Shown in pieces: positions 5,232 to 13,152 of a stretch of 13,152 nucleotides of DNA. The stretch is from the NCBI GenBank assembly GCA_017958895.1, contig JAGDBT010000066.1:1-13152 (forward strand). Direction: 5' to 3'. The position numbers were made by a program, and so were the translations under genes. A model generated the notes under the pieces. The model was not told the origin of the DNA. It saw only the letters and a list, made by a program, of their open reading frames with translations, and made no database searches. Source of the stretch: Alphaproteobacteria bacterium (lineage in GTDB: Bacteria; Pseudomonadota; Alphaproteobacteria; RF32; CAG-239). Every line of letters starts with the position of its first letter. Within the stretch, counting starts at the first letter, position 1.

Positions 5232-6914
5232 TTGGAAAAGTTTTTTAAGAGTTTTTATAAACACTATATTTTCTGGATATTTGCTTTTACGGCTGTTTAT
5301 ACGGCTCTTTATATGATTTTGTTTCGGCTGGAAGCCGGAACTTTGTTTTATATGGATACCGATCCTTATACAAGAGCCTTAAGAATACTTGATTGGTTGA
5401 ATAATTTTCAATGGTCGGAAAAAATTTTTCCTTACGGCAATCCGCCTGACGGGTTTGTTTTGCATTTTACGCGTATATGCGATGTTATTTGGGTGTTTTT
5501 AAGCCTTCCGTTTATGCTTTTTATGCCCTTAAAAGAAGCGATTTTTTACGGCGGAATTATTTTTTCTCCGTTGTTTTATGCTTTAAGCTTGAGCAGTTTG
5601 TTTTGGGCTTTGCGTTTATATCTACCGGCATTAAAAAACAAAGAGACGGTATTTTTTATAGCCGTTATGATGGCAATGCTGTTCTTTAATAAGTTGTCAA
5701 ATTGCTTTGATTTTTGCCGACCAGACCATCATTCTTTGATGGGGTTTGTGTTCTGTTTTAATTTAGCGGTTATTTTACGCAATCAATTAAAATCAAATCC
5801 TTATGAAAATTTGCTTGCCGGAATTCTTGCCGGTTGCGGTGTATGGGCATCTTCCGCACCTGAAGGTTTTTTTGTGGCTTTGCTTTTTTTGAGCGTTTTG
5901 AGCTTGAATTGGATTTTCGGTCGCGAAAATATAAAAATTCCGCTTTATTACAGTATAGGATTTTTCATCAGTGTAACTCTGGCTTGGTTGATTAATCCTC
6001 CTTACGGCGGTTGGAAAGTTATTGATAATAACCGCTTATCCTTAATTCACCCCGCTTTGGGAGCATTTATGTTTCTTTCTTTTTTGATAACCGCCAAACT
6101 TCAACCGCAAAATAAATGGCAGAAGTTGACGGTTATTTCCGCTTGTGCCGCTCTGTCATTTTTACTCATGTTAATGGTTTTCGGTACCGCTCAAATATTT
6201 TCCCCTACTTACAGCAAAGAAGCCAATGAATATCTAATTCCTTATATTGCGGAAATGGAGCCGGTGTTCCATGATTATGTTTATCTTACATGGTTGATTG
6301 TCGGTATTATCCTGGCTGTTTTGTGGGTATTCTATACCCGTTTATCGCAAACATATGAAAAAAATCTTTTGTTTTTAGAGATAGCGACTGGTCTTTCTTT
6401 GCTTTTCATCAATCGATTTCATATTTATTTTTTGGGCATTTTTACCGCATTGTATATTTTGATGTTGTATATTTGTTTTTCGGGAACAGAAAAGAAATTA
6501 AGTTATAAATATATAACACTTGTTTACCTGTTGGTGCCGATTTTTCTTTTATTTTCCATCAGAGCGGTCCCGCAAAATACAATATTTCCCGAAGTTCAAG
6601 GTATAGGCCTGACCAAAATATTCGATGCGCCGCGCTTGGTTTTTGAGCAGAATGTCGATGTAATCGGTTTTCCTTATCATACAAATCCTCAAGGTGTGGC
6701 TGATAACTATTTGCTTTGTCATTTAACCAAAGATGACGATGTGCACGAAATCTTTCACCGTTATAATGTGCAATTTATATATATCAGTGAAGAAACTGCT
6801 TCCCTGGGCTCAGACAAAGAAAATAATCCGGGAATATGTGAAGGATTAGACCTGAGTAAAGAGTATCCGTGGCTGAAAAAGACGGCAACCGGGGCCTATT
6901 TAATCATGAATTAA
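5232..6914 (+). CDS. Polytopic GT-C fold glycosyltransferase, STT3-like
   Basis: This 560-residue inner-membrane protein has about 11-13 hydrophobic segments between residues 12 and 445, then a ~110-residue soluble C-terminal end. It carries features of the GT-C class: an acidic DTDPY (42-46) in the first outer loop after helix 1, where DxD-type metal-binding residues lie; RPDHHSL (163-169), like the DHH of STT3/PglB oligosaccharyltransferases; and AEMEP (340-344) in a later outer loop. Such enzymes move sugars from polyprenyl-phosphate donors to a lipid, glycan or protein acceptor on the periplasmic side. I chose the TTG at 5232 because AAAGGA lies nine bases before it and later ATGs would remove the first helix. 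It follows mtnN by 12 bp. The class is fairly sure; donor and acceptor are unknown, and protein N-glycosylation is not shown. Confidence 0.75.
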   Translation: MEKFFKSFYKHYIFWIFAFTAVYTALYMILFRLEAGTLFYMDTDPYTRALRILDWLNNFQWSEKIFPYGNPPDGFVLHFTRICDVIWVFLSLPFMLFMPLKEAIFYGGIIFSPLFYALSLSSLFWALRLYLPALKNKETVFFIAVMMAMLFFNKLSNCFDFCRPDHHSLMGFVFCFNLAVILRNQLKSNPYENLLAGILAGCGVWASSAPEGFFVALLFLSVLSLNWIFGRENIKIPLYYSIGFFISVTLAWLINPPYGGWKVIDNNRLSLIHPALGAFMFLSFLITAKLQPQNKWQKLTVISACAALSFLLMLMVFGTAQIFSPTYSKEANEYLIPYIAEMEPVFHDYVYLTWLIVGIILAVLWVFYTRLSQTYEKNLLFLEIATGLSLLFINRFHIYFLGIFTALYILMLYICFSGTEKKLSYKYITLVYLLVPIFLLFSIRAVPQNTIFPEVQGIGLTKIFDAPRLVFEQNVDVIGFPYHTNPQGVADNYLLCHLTKDDDVHEIFHRYNVQFIYISEETASLGSDKENNPGICEGLDLSKEYPWLKKTATGAYLIMN

Positions 6915-8581
6915 CGTGCGTTTTGTTGTTGTGATTTTTCAATAATCTGGCGGGAAGCACGTTCTTGCTCATCTTGACGTTGTCTGTCTTCGTTGCGACG
7001 TTTTTGTTCTTCATCTAGCTGACGTTGACGTTCTTCGGCGCGTTGTTGCTTTTCTTTATCTTGAGCCGAAAAGACAAATTTCATTTTATCTTCGGCTTCA
7101 CTACGGCTCTTAGGATTATTGGCATCTTGTCTTTTTTTATAATCCTCATCAACCAGACGCCTTTGTTGGTTCATAATTTCTTTTATCTTGCTGTTTTCTC
7201 TGTCGGTGTTAACTTTTAATTTGTTGGTCAGAATGGCTTCGGCTTGTCTGCGCGGTATAATAACCTGTATTTCTTCTTTCTTTTTCTGGGCTTGAACCGG
7301 ATATTTCGGCCATACATTACGGAAGTTATGATGCCACTGGAAATAAACATAAAATACCGATGGGAACAAAGCCACAAATTCCTGTGCCATCGTGCGGGTG
7401 CGGTTGTTGTTTTCATAAGCCTTTGCCGCCATCAAACGTCTGGTATATTCCAAAAAATTCTCCATACGTTTTTTACGGTCAGAGGTCGGTCTGCCCAAAC
7501 GATATTCGCACATCTGTATCAACTGATTAAAGACCGGATCGCTGTTATTCATGGCTAATTGGCGCAAAATTTTAAGCATTTTTTGCATATTTTGGCTTTT
7601 GTTCCAATATGAAGCTATGGATTTTGCCATAATGCCGTCAACACCCAAATCCAACACATTACCTATTCCGCCGCAATTTTTGATTACTTCTTCAGCGAAA
7701 TCATATAATGCACTCCAATTAATTGCACCGTTATTGAAGAACATTTCGCGGGCTCTGCCGTTTTTAAGCTCTTTAAGCGCATATTTTACCATCGGAAAAT
7801 CTATACTTAAGACACTTTCGCCTTGCAAAAGCATAAATATTTGTGAAGAACAGGCATCAATAATATAGTCTTCGACATCATCTTCTTCACCGGTCATAAT
7901 TGACTTTATATATAAAAAGGAATAGGCAAAAACGCTGGAATGCACCGCTCTCCAGGCTCCGACATCACGCATAATATCTTTATTTTTTTCACGAAATTCC
8001 ATGAGTTTTTGCAGGCGTTCTTTACCATGGTAATCTTCGGAAATAACTTGGTATTCATAACCGTATTTACGCATCTGTTCGGGATTAAGTTTTTTATAAT
8101 GCAGAGCCATAGCCCATTCGCGAACCATTGAATAAATAGAAAAAAAGGCATCTTGAGAATAGCCGGCAACCACCGTAGCCACAACTTGATCATAACCCAG
8201 AAAATACGGTTCCATATGCGAGCAATAAGCATTTTTCTTAAACTCTGCTTCCAACATTTCCGAATACCTGTCAATTTCATCATCCGACATATCAAATCTG
8301 TTTAAATCGACAGACAAATCTTCGGCTAAACTTTCATAATCTATAATCGGTTCAACGGTTTCACCGTCATCTTCATAATCGGTAATGTAATCGTCATTAT
8401 ACAGATTATAAAACAGATAATCTTCATCATCGAAATAGAGCTTAAAATCTGCAACATCTTCACTGATAAAATCTTTAACCTGTTTAACATAAGAAGGCTC
8501 ATATATCTGAGTTTTCAGATAATGTAGGGCATCCTGTTCAAGCTCTTCATCGGTATAGACTAAATCGGCAAATCGTTTCAT
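6911..8581 (-). CDS. Cytoplasmic protein of unknown family with acidic N-terminus and basic coiled-coil tail
   Basis: I do not recognise a family. The 556-residue product lacks a signal peptide and membrane helices. It has three parts: an acidic N-terminal region rich in D, E and Y (residues 40-110); a mixed helical middle (about 115-430) with aromatic patches such as FQWHHNFRNVW (414-424); and a charged tail (about 430-556) rich in Q, R, E and K, most likely a long coiled coil that could bind a partner, nucleic acid or the membrane surface. GAGGGG a few bases upstream supports the ATG at 8579-8581. Its stop codon overlaps that of the convergent glycosyltransferase by three bases in a shared TTAA. 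It lies downstream of nifJ on the same strand but a strong terminator separates them. Codon use looks like its neighbours. Confidence 0.85.
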   Translation of the reverse strand: MKRFADLVYTDEELEQDALHYLKTQIYEPSYVKQVKDFISEDVADFKLYFDDEDYLFYNLYNDDYITDYEDDGETVEPIIDYESLAEDLSVDLNRFDMSDDEIDRYSEMLEAEFKKNAYCSHMEPYFLGYDQVVATVVAGYSQDAFFSIYSMVREWAMALHYKKLNPEQMRKYGYEYQVISEDYHGKERLQKLMEFREKNKDIMRDVGAWRAVHSSVFAYSFLYIKSIMTGEEDDVEDYIIDACSSQIFMLLQGESVLSIDFPMVKYALKELKNGRAREMFFNNGAINWSALYDFAEEVIKNCGGIGNVLDLGVDGIMAKSIASYWNKSQNMQKMLKILRQLAMNNSDPVFNQLIQMCEYRLGRPTSDRKKRMENFLEYTRRLMAAKAYENNNRTRTMAQEFVALFPSVFYVYFQWHHNFRNVWPKYPVQAQKKKEEIQVIIPRRQAEAILTNKLKVNTDRENSKIKEIMNQQRRLVDEDYKKRQDANNPKSRSEAEDKMKFVFSAQDKEKQQRAEERQRQLDEEQKRRNEDRQRQDEQERASRQIIEKSQQQNAR

Positions 8582-8605
8582 GTTATCCCCTCACCTAACC
8601 ATATT

Positions 8606-8631
8606 TTTATACACAAAATAATTCTTGTCAA
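8606..8631 (-). promoter_or_regulatory. Possible promoter of the 556-residue protein gene
   Basis: A perfect TTGACA on the - strand (8626-8631) directly follows the T-tract of the nifJ terminator. The best -10, TATAAA (8606-8611), gives a short 14-bp spacer; a 16-bp spacer would use TAAAAA. Position suits the gene, but the -10 is uncertain. Confidence 0.4.
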
Positions 8632-8632
8632 T

Positions 8633-8666
8633 AAAAAAGCCCCGATATTCAAATCGAGGCTTTTTT
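8633..8666 (-). terminator. Rho-independent terminator of nifJ
   Basis: An 8-bp stem with one C-A mismatch (8639-8646 with 8653-8660, 6-nt loop) is flanked by A6 and T6 runs that extend the pairing. It lies 17 bp past the nifJ stop, and the transcript ends in a run of six U on the - strand. Confidence 0.88.
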
Positions 8667-8682
8667 TGACAATAATCGCTAA

Positions 8683-11600
8683 TTATTTATATTGTGCCAA
8701 ATGCTCCAACAGAGCGCATTTTTCGTTTACGTTCTCTTGAGCTTTATTAAGCAACATATTATAACGATCCGGATTAGCCTTATTTACGACTTGGAAACGA
8801 GTTTCACTGGCCATAAAGTCAGCCAAAGGTTTCGTCGGAGCTTTGGAATCAAGCGTCAACGGCGCCTTACCTTCCTTGCCGTTTTCCGGATTATAGCGAT
8901 AAAGCGGCCAGCTGCCGGTTTCAACGGCATTCTTTTGATGCGCCAAACCGTCGGCCATATTCAAACCTTGGTTAATGCACGGGCAATAAGCTATAATGAT
9001 TGACGGGCCGTTATAAGCCTCGGCTTCGTTCATAGCTTTAATAACCTGCATATCATTGGCACCCATAGCCACCTGAGCCACATAAACATTACCGTAAGAC
9101 ATGGCAATCATACCCAAATCTTTCTTCGGTAATTCTTTACCGGCTGTAGCAAATTTTGCGGAAGCGCCTAACGGAGTAGCTTTTGATTGTTGACCACCGG
9201 TATTGGAATAAACGCCGGTATCAACTACCAAAATATTGATATTGCGACCGGAAGCGATGGCATGGTCAACACCACCGAAACCTATATCATAAGCCCAACC
9301 GTCGCCACCGATAATCCATACGGATTTCTTAATTAAATAATCGGCAACTTCGTTTAAGTGTTCGGCCTCTTCACTCTTGATTGAAGCTAATTTTTTGCGT
9401 AAAGCGACAACATTGTCACGTTGAGTATCAATTTCAATATCGTTGGATTGCGGATTATTCAAAATGGCATCTACGATATCACCTAATTGGTCTTTCAATT
9501 TTTCCAATAAGGATTTAGCCATTTCGTTGCCATGATCAATGGAAATGCGCATACCTAAGCCGAACTCGGCATTATCTTCAAACAACGAGTTAGCCCAAGC
9601 CGGTCCGTGACCTTTTTCATCTTTACAATAAGGTGTGGTCGGCAAGTTACCGGAGTAAATTGAAGAACAACCTGTCGCATTGGCAACCACCATACGATCA
9701 CCGAACAATTGTGTCAGCAATTTAATATACGGAGTTTCTCCGCAACCGGCACAAGCACCGGAATATTCAAACAACGGTTGAATAAGCTGAGTGGTCTTCG
9801 GCAAGTTCTTTGTAACTTCCGTACGTTTAACATAAGGCAGAGTTTCAAAGAACTTCCAGTTAGCTTTTTCTTCTTCCAAATGATTTTCAATATGGTCCAT
9901 ATTGATAGCGTGCAGTTCCGGATTTTCCTTATTCTTAGCCGGACAAGCCGTAACGCATACACCGCAACCGGTACAATCCTCCGGAGAAATTTGCAAAATG
10001 AATTTCTTGCCGGCGAATTCCTTACCTTTATAATCTGCGGTTTTTAAGGTAGCCGGAGCACCCTTCAATTCATCTTCGGAAGCAACTTTCATACGAATAA
10101 CGCCATGCGGGCATACAATTGAGCACTTACCGCATTGGATACAAGTGTTCGGATCCCATACCGGAATTTCCGTGGCAATACAACGTTTTTCATATTGAGT
10201 GGTTGCTGTCGGCCAAGTGCCGTCAACAACTTCTTGCAATTCCGATGTTTTAATGCTGTCGCCTTTATCGGCAATCAATTTAGCGGTTAAACCCTGAACA
10301 AATGCCGGAGCATCTGCCGGAACGGCCGGTAAACGATGGAATTTTGAAGTTACATGATCAGGATATTTAACTTCAAACAAATATTCCAAAGATGCATCAA
10401 CCGCTTCATAGTTTTTCTGAACAACCGCATCACCTTTTTTGCTGTAGGTCTTTTTAATTGCCGCTTTAATTTGAGCAATTGCTTCGTCTTTCGGCAAAAT
10501 ATTGGAAATTGCAAAGAAACAGGTTTGCATAACCGTGTTAATTCTCTGCCCCATACCGGTAGCGCGAGCAACTTCAACCGCATTGATAGTATAAAACTTC
10601 AAATGCTTGGCTAAAATTTGTTCTTGTACTTCAATCGGCAGATGATCCCAAACCTCATCAGCTTTATACGGAGCATTTAATAAGAAAGTGGCACCGTCTT
10701 TGGCAATATGCAGAATATCAACTTTCTGCATAAATTGGAATTGGTGGCAAGCCACGAAATCTGCCTGGTTAATCAAATACGCCGAACGTATCGGATTATC
10801 GGAAAAACGCAAGTGCGAAGTAGTCATGGAACCGGACTTACGAGAGTCATAAACAAAATAACCTTGTCCGTATTTTCCGGCATCTTCGGCAATAATTTTG
10901 ATGGAGTTTTTATTTGCTCCCACCGTACCATCGGCACCCAGTCCGAAGAATACGGCTCTTACCACATCTTTCGGCTCAACATCAAACGAAGGGTCAAAAG
11001 CCAAAGATTTATGAGTTACATCATCTTCAATACCGACCGAGAAACCGTTAATCGGTTTTGCGGCAACGGCGTTATCAAATACAGCCTTAGCCATAGCCGG
11101 CGTAAACTCTTTTGAAGATAAGCCGTAACGACCGCCGTAAATTTTCGGTAATGTGGCCAATTTGCCGTTGGCAAAAGCCTGAGATAAGGCGGTAACCACA
11201 TCCAAATACAACGGTTCACCCAAAGAGCCGGATTCTTTTGTTCTATCCAAAACCGAAACCGTTTTAACTGTTTTCGGCAGAGCTTTGAGGAAGGATTCCG
11301 TTGGGAACGGACGATATAAATGAACTTTCAAAACGCCCAATTTAGCGCCGTTGGCATTAAGATACTCAATTGCTTCTTCAACCGTTTCGGCACCCGAGCC
11401 CATAACAACGACCACATTTTTGGCATCTTTTGCACCGACATAGTCAACAACATGATATTGACGGCCGCTGATTTTAGCGAATTTATCCATTTCTTCCTGA
11501 ACAATTCCTTCAACCTTTTCATAATACGGATTGCAAGCTTCACGACCTTGGAAGAATACATCAGGGTTTTGTGCTGTACCGCGAATAACCGGAGCTTCCG

Positions 11601-12231
11601 GACGCAGGGCATTTTCGGCATTGAACTTATAGTTAACACCTTCCATCATGGCACGCAAATCGTCATCGGATAAGAGATTGATTTTCTTAATTTCGTGCGA
11701 AGTGCGGAAACCGTCAAAGAAATGCAAAAACGGCACTCTTGAACGAAGCGTTGAAGTTTGGGCAATTGCCGCCATATCATGAGCTTCTTGTACCGAGTTT
11801 GAGCAAAGCATGGCAAAACCGGTTTGACGACAACCCATAACATCGGAATGATCTCCGTAAATTGACAAAGCGTGATATGCCAAAGAACGAGCCGCAACAT
11901 GCATAACAAACGGTGTTAATTCGCCGGCGATTTTATACATATTCGGAATCATCAAAAGCAAACCTTGTGAAGCCGTAAAGGTGGTGGTTAACGCACCGGT
12001 TTGCAAAGCACCGTGGCAAGCACCGGCCGCACCGGCTTCGGACTGCATTTCCTGAACAGCCGGTGTTACGCCCCAAATATTCTTTTGATTTACGGCAGAC
12101 CATGCGTCAGCCCATTCTCCCATCGGAGATGACGGAGTAATCGGGTAAATAACGCAGACTTCGTTCAAACGATGCGCAACCGAAGCGCAGGCTTCATTGG
12201 CATCCATCATTTTCATTTTAGCATCTGACAT
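8683..12231 (-). CDS. nifJ: Pyruvate:ferredoxin (flavodoxin) oxidoreductase, single-chain
   Basis: This 1182-residue cytoplasmic enzyme oxidatively decarboxylates pyruvate with CoA to acetyl-CoA and CO2, passing electrons to ferredoxin or flavodoxin. It uses thiamine diphosphate and three 4Fe-4S clusters. All domains are present: YPITPSSPMGEW (29-40) at the substrate side; the domain around GSGAETVEEA (278-287); the ferredoxin insert with C697/C700/C703/C707 and C753/C756/C759/C763; the proximal cluster cysteines C827, C830, C855 and C1083; and the thiamine diphosphate motif GDGWAYDIGFGG (976-987) with N1010-TGGQ. Length is normal for the fused form. The ATG at 12229-12231 follows AAAGGA. The gene stands alone with its own promoter and terminator. 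This oxygen-sensitive enzyme implies an anaerobic or microaerobic life style; whether it runs forward in fermentation cannot be told from sequence. Confidence 0.97.
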   Translation of the reverse strand: MSDAKMKMMDANEACASVAHRLNEVCVIYPITPSSPMGEWADAWSAVNQKNIWGVTPAVQEMQSEAGAAGACHGALQTGALTTTFTASQGLLLMIPNMYKIAGELTPFVMHVAARSLAYHALSIYGDHSDVMGCRQTGFAMLCSNSVQEAHDMAAIAQTSTLRSRVPFLHFFDGFRTSHEIKKINLLSDDDLRAMMEGVNYKFNAENALRPEAPVIRGTAQNPDVFFQGREACNPYYEKVEGIVQEEMDKFAKISGRQYHVVDYVGAKDAKNVVVVMGSGAETVEEAIEYLNANGAKLGVLKVHLYRPFPTESFLKALPKTVKTVSVLDRTKESGSLGEPLYLDVVTALSQAFANGKLATLPKIYGGRYGLSSKEFTPAMAKAVFDNAVAAKPINGFSVGIEDDVTHKSLAFDPSFDVEPKDVVRAVFFGLGADGTVGANKNSIKIIAEDAGKYGQGYFVYDSRKSGSMTTSHLRFSDNPIRSAYLINQADFVACHQFQFMQKVDILHIAKDGATFLLNAPYKADEVWDHLPIEVQEQILAKHLKFYTINAVEVARATGMGQRINTVMQTCFFAISNILPKDEAIAQIKAAIKKTYSKKGDAVVQKNYEAVDASLEYLFEVKYPDHVTSKFHRLPAVPADAPAFVQGLTAKLIADKGDSIKTSELQEVVDGTWPTATTQYEKRCIATEIPVWDPNTCIQCGKCSIVCPHGVIRMKVASEDELKGAPATLKTADYKGKEFAGKKFILQISPEDCTGCGVCVTACPAKNKENPELHAINMDHIENHLEEEKANWKFFETLPYVKRTEVTKNLPKTTQLIQPLFEYSGACAGCGETPYIKLLTQLFGDRMVVANATGCSSIYSGNLPTTPYCKDEKGHGPAWANSLFEDNAEFGLGMRISIDHGNEMAKSLLEKLKDQLGDIVDAILNNPQSNDIEIDTQRDNVVALRKKLASIKSEEAEHLNEVADYLIKKSVWIIGGDGWAYDIGFGGVDHAIASGRNINILVVDTGVYSNTGGQQSKATPLGASAKFATAGKELPKKDLGMIAMSYGNVYVAQVAMGANDMQVIKAMNEAEAYNGPSIIIAYCPCINQGLNMADGLAHQKNAVETGSWPLYRYNPENGKEGKAPLTLDSKAPTKPLADFMASETRFQVVNKANPDRYNMLLNKAQENVNEKCALLEHLAQYK

Positions 12232-12276
12232 TTATAAATATCCTTTGTTGATTAATCATATAAAACTTCTAAAATA

Positions 12277-12296
12277 ATCCGTTATTTCAAACGGAT
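12277..12296 (-). other. Small hairpin in the nifJ leader
   Basis: A perfect 7-bp stem (12277-12283 with 12290-12296, 6-nt loop) lies in the predicted nifJ leader, about 45 nt before the start codon. No T-tract follows, so it is not an obvious attenuator. Confidence 0.4.
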
Positions 12297-12300
12297 AATC

Positions 12301-12330
12301 TTACTTTAGCTAAAGTAAACAAATTTGTTT
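12301..12330. promoter_or_regulatory. Two adjoining perfect palindromes at the nifJ transcription start, probable operator
   Basis: TTACTTTAG-CTAAAGTAA (12301-12318) is a perfect 18-bp palindrome. It overlaps by two bases a perfect 14-bp palindrome, AAACAAATTTGTTT (12317-12330). Both lie just downstream of the predicted nifJ start near 12332, where a bound dimeric repressor would block transcription. The regulator is not known; the 18-bp site only loosely recalls metal-regulator boxes. Confidence 0.55.
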
Positions 12331-12338
12331 CTGGCGCA

Positions 12339-12366
12339 GTTATATCACATAGCCTGCAAAAATCAA
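12339..12366 (-). promoter_or_regulatory. nifJ promoter
   Basis: On the - strand TTGATT (12361-12366) and TATAAC (12339-12344) are separated by 16 bp, with an extended -10 (TGA before TATAAC). The layout closely copies the metK promoter. Predicted start is near 12332, giving a leader of about 100 nt. Confidence 0.7.
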
Positions 12367-12404
12367 GCACATTTAGCATAAAAAGTGCATAAAATTTGCA
12401 GGCT
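12351..12404. repeat. 54-bp interrupted inverted repeat over the nifJ -35 region
   Basis: A perfect 10-bp arm, AGCCTGCAAA (12351-12360), is matched by its reverse complement at 12395-12404. A nested 4-bp pair (GCAC 12367-12370, GTGC 12385-12388) sits symmetrically inside, with six bases between arms on each side. The structure covers the nifJ spacer, -35 box and upstream region, so it could be an activator or repressor site. Confidence 0.55.
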
Positions 12405-12471
12405 GTTTGCGTGACAGGATAATGCTTAAGGAAACCTGCCCGCTATTGATAAACGATATTTCACTTTTCCT

Positions 12472-12499
12472 TTGACATTGAAAAAGAAATTTATATAAT
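12472..12499 (+). promoter_or_regulatory. Promoter of the metal exporter gene
   Basis: Perfect consensus TTGACA (12472-12477) and TATAAT (12494-12499) with a 16-bp spacer. The predicted start near 12506 leaves a leader of only about 20 nt, too short for a manganese riboswitch. A 7-bp inverted repeat, GGAAACC (12430-12436) and GGTTTCC (12502-12508), brackets the promoter. Confidence 0.82.
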
Positions 12500-12527
12500 G
12501 CGGTTTCCGTGGAATGATGAGGTGGTT

Positions 12528-13152
12528 ATGGAAATTTTAATTGAAACATTTTGGGATAATTTAAAGCTTTTTCCGTTTTTGTTTGTGACTTATCTGTGTT
12601 TGGAATATATGGAGCACAAAACTTCGGAGAAAGCCTTGAGTTTTATAAAAAAGGCTCGTTCAAGCGGTCCGTTAATCGGTAGTTTGTGTGGAGCTCTCCC
12701 GCAATGCGGATTTGCCGCGGCGGCTGCCAATTTTTATGCGGCTCACATTATCGGTATCGGTACGTTGTTGGCAGTCTTTCTTTCTACTTCCGACGAAATG
12801 CTTCCGATTATGATTTCCAATGCCGTTGCCCCGAAACTCATAATTCAACTTATTGCTTATAAAATTATCTGTGCAGTTATTTTCGGCTATGCCGCTTACT
12901 TTTGGACAAGCAAATATTACCCTCGCCCACCGATTGATATTGAACAGTTATGCAAAAACGAAAATTGTCATTGCGAAAACTCGATAATTATTCCGGCCTT
13001 GCATCACTCTGTGAAAATTACCATTTTTATTTTTATAATCACGTTGATTTTGAATTATGCTCTCGCCGCCATTGATATAAACATCATCGCGGCTTATTTA
13101 CGTATTCCGTTGTTGGGTGAATTTTTGGGCGGAGTTGCCGGCTTAATTCCTA
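12528..13152 (+). CDS. Putative manganese/heavy-metal exporter, ArsP_2-type 10-TM permease (3' end outside window)
   Basis: The first 208 codons run off the window edge. The protein is a polytopic membrane permease resembling the ArsP_2 group, often annotated as a putative manganese transporter. Typical features are the GSLCGALPQCGFAAAAA segment (51-67), a small-residue-rich helix with a C-G-A-x-P-x-C-G-F core; the FLSTSDEMLPIMI helix (84-96) with conserved S-x-DE; and a loop, LCKNENCHCEN (141-151), whose cysteines and histidine suit metal binding, followed by LHHSVKI (158-164) leading into the next helix. GAGGTGG just before the ATG and a consensus promoter fix the start. It is divergent from nifJ, about 300 bp away. 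Family assignment is fairly sure; the metal actually moved, and its direction, are inferred from the family annotation only. Confidence 0.8.
   Translation, partial: MEILIETFWDNLKLFPFLFVTYLCLEYMEHKTSEKALSFIKKARSSGPLIGSLCGALPQCGFAAAAANFYAAHIIGIGTLLAVFLSTSDEMLPIMISNAVAPKLIIQLIAYKIICAVIFGYAAYFWTSKYYPRPPIDIEQLCKNENCHCENSIIIPALHHSVKITIFIFIITLILNYALAAIDINIIAAYLRIPLLGEFLGGVAGLIP

Noticed and set aside
7025..8295. Open frames antisense or out of frame to the 556-residue protein gene
   Set aside because: Low-complexity or hydrophobic translations caused by the reverse reading of charged codons; no start signals.
8692..11909. Many open frames of 60-135 codons on both strands across the nifJ gene
   Set aside because: They lie inside a complete, motif-rich 1182-codon gene and lack ribosome sites and recognisable domains; they are shadows of its codon bias.
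12339..12370. FNR/FixK-type box at the nifJ promoter
   Set aside because: TTGAT is present, but the matching ATCAA half-site at the required four-base spacing is absent.
1..13152. CRISPR array, tRNA, rRNA or insertion sequence
   Set aside because: No regularly spaced repeats, cloverleaf-like segments, rRNA-like sequence or transposase frames were seen on either strand.

Overview
The window looks like chromosome from a low-GC alphaproteobacterium living with little oxygen, probably host-associated or gut-like. This is inferred from AT-rich DNA, a SAM-II-type riboswitch before metK (a class typical of alphaproteobacteria), a single-chain pyruvate:ferredoxin oxidoreductase, and clear E. coli-like promoters that repeatedly use a 16-bp spacer. 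No tRNA, rRNA, CRISPR array, transposase or integrase is visible.

Left part (1-3125): an accessory-looking block that reads as one module present twice. Each unit has a secreted cysteine-containing protein of unknown family on the + strand, facing a GH108-type muramidase gene on the - strand. In unit 1 (1-1043) the muramidase survives only as its C-terminal peptidoglycan-binding end. In unit 2 (1045-3091) it is complete and carries a ~165-residue low-complexity N-terminal extension. The two + strand genes share a 19-bp identical promoter segment at the same distance from their start codons.

Middle (3349-6914): a SAM-cycle locus. A short-form metK on the - strand, with promoter, SAM-II riboswitch and terminator, is divergent from mtnN (SAH/MTA nucleosidase) on the + strand. 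mtnN is followed after 12 bp by a polytopic GT-C glycosyltransferase with DTD and PDHH motifs. metK makes SAM; MtnN removes the SAH and MTA left by SAM use.

Right part (6911-13152): a 556-residue cytoplasmic protein of unknown family (- strand) whose stop codon overlaps the glycosyltransferase stop; then nifJ, encoding a 1182-residue pyruvate:ferredoxin (flavodoxin) oxidoreductase (- strand), with a strong terminator and an upstream region full of palindromes; then, divergent, the first 208 codons of a probable manganese/heavy-metal exporter of the ArsP_2 type, cut by the window edge. The most unusual parts are the duplicated muramidase/secreted-protein module and the palindromic control region of nifJ.
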